Shown here in pieces: positions 63,831-64,000 of a stretch of 64,000 bases of DNA. The notes beneath the pieces were generated by a model, which saw only the letters and a program-made list of their open reading frames with translations, had not been told where the DNA came from and did no database searches. Position 1 is the stretch's first letter. Every line of letters starts with the position of its first letter. Origin of the DNA: a virus; IMG/VR virus record IMGVR_UViG_3300050821_003950, positions 1 to 64,000 of that record. One strand, written 5' to 3'. Both the position numbers and the translations under genes were made by a program.

Positions 63831-64000
63831 CTAGAAGCTCGTGTAGAAGCCCGTGTGATTCGTGAAGACCCGGCGCAGGTCGTCGCAGTAGACGCCCTCG
63901 ATCTCGGCGACGACGGCGACCTTGAAGCTCGGCGCGCGGCCGATCTTGAAGAACGCGACGGTGTAGGTGTCCGACCCGAGGTCGAGCGTCACGCGGACCC
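63831..64000 (-). CDS. Conserved hypothetical protein, C-terminal end
   Basis: Only the last 55 residues are visible; the gene continues past the right edge. They read VRVTLDLGSDTYTVAFFKIG...FKVAVVAEIEGVYCDDLRRVFTNHTGFYTSF, a pattern I have seen beside DUF932-like genes in plasmids and phages (VYCDxLxxVFxxxTG). A TAG stop is at 63831-63833. Confidence 0.65.
   Translation of the reverse strand, partial: VRVTLDLGSDTYTVAFFKIGRAPSFKVAVVAEIEGVYCDDLRRVFTNHTGFYTSF

Overview
The window is phage DNA, very GC-rich and almost gap-free. Genes run mostly on the plus strand, and most neighbours overlap by four bases (ATGA or GTGA), so translation is coupled over long stretches. Terminase, portal, head-morphogenesis protein, prohead protease, major capsid, head-tail connector and tail-spike genes identify a tailed dsDNA phage or prophage. 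GC content, codon use and Asp-Ala-Gly/Pro linkers in the first protein suggest a host among the Myxococcota (Polyangia-like); that host call is an inference. No tRNA, rRNA, CRISPR array or transposase was seen. No tape measure, tail tube, endolysin or DNA polymerase was recognised, so part of the genome probably lies outside the window.

Bases 1-21,500 are the DNA-metabolism region: ssDNA-binding-like protein, DinG-type helicase, XPB/UvsW-like helicase, a DnaA-domain-IV-like protein, Toprim primase, a P-loop replication ATPase, DnaQ-like exonuclease, PD-(D/E)XK nuclease and RuvC-like resolvase. Between the ATPase gene and the next gene, 15,752-16,171 holds at least thirteen copies of CCACTTG and is the best origin candidate. 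A LAGLIDADG gene and two HNH genes interrupt this region, and it also carries an MT-A70 adenine methyltransferase and a DUF2829/Tad2-like (anti-Thoeris) gene. Bases 21,500-33,200 are accessory: a ribbon-helix-helix protein beside a repeat-rich leader, a probable two-domain sliding clamp, many small unknown proteins, a MazG-like enzyme, three genes each preceded by the same 16-21 base leader, and small membrane proteins.

Bases 33,200-39,700 encode tail-tip or fibre proteins, including a beta-helix spike and a 777-residue protein made of about 32 copies of an 18-21 residue repeat. A short minus-strand block (40,017-41,300) holds an unusually small tyrosine recombinase and a GIY-YIG nuclease, next to a repeat-rich non-coding stretch that may hold the attachment site. 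Bases 41,378-61,631 are packaging and head genes. Two are giant fusions: a head-morphogenesis protein carrying ParB/sulfiredoxin-like, HipA-like kinase and ADP-ribosyltransferase domains, and a Dam-type methyltransferase fused to an XkdF-type prohead protease and a pyrophosphatase-like domain. Both look like polyvalent proteins that could be packaged with the head and act in the host on entry. From 61,588 to the right edge a minus-strand block begins, with a DUF932-like protein and small conserved genes.

All assignments rest on reading motifs and gene context by eye; no database or structure search was run.
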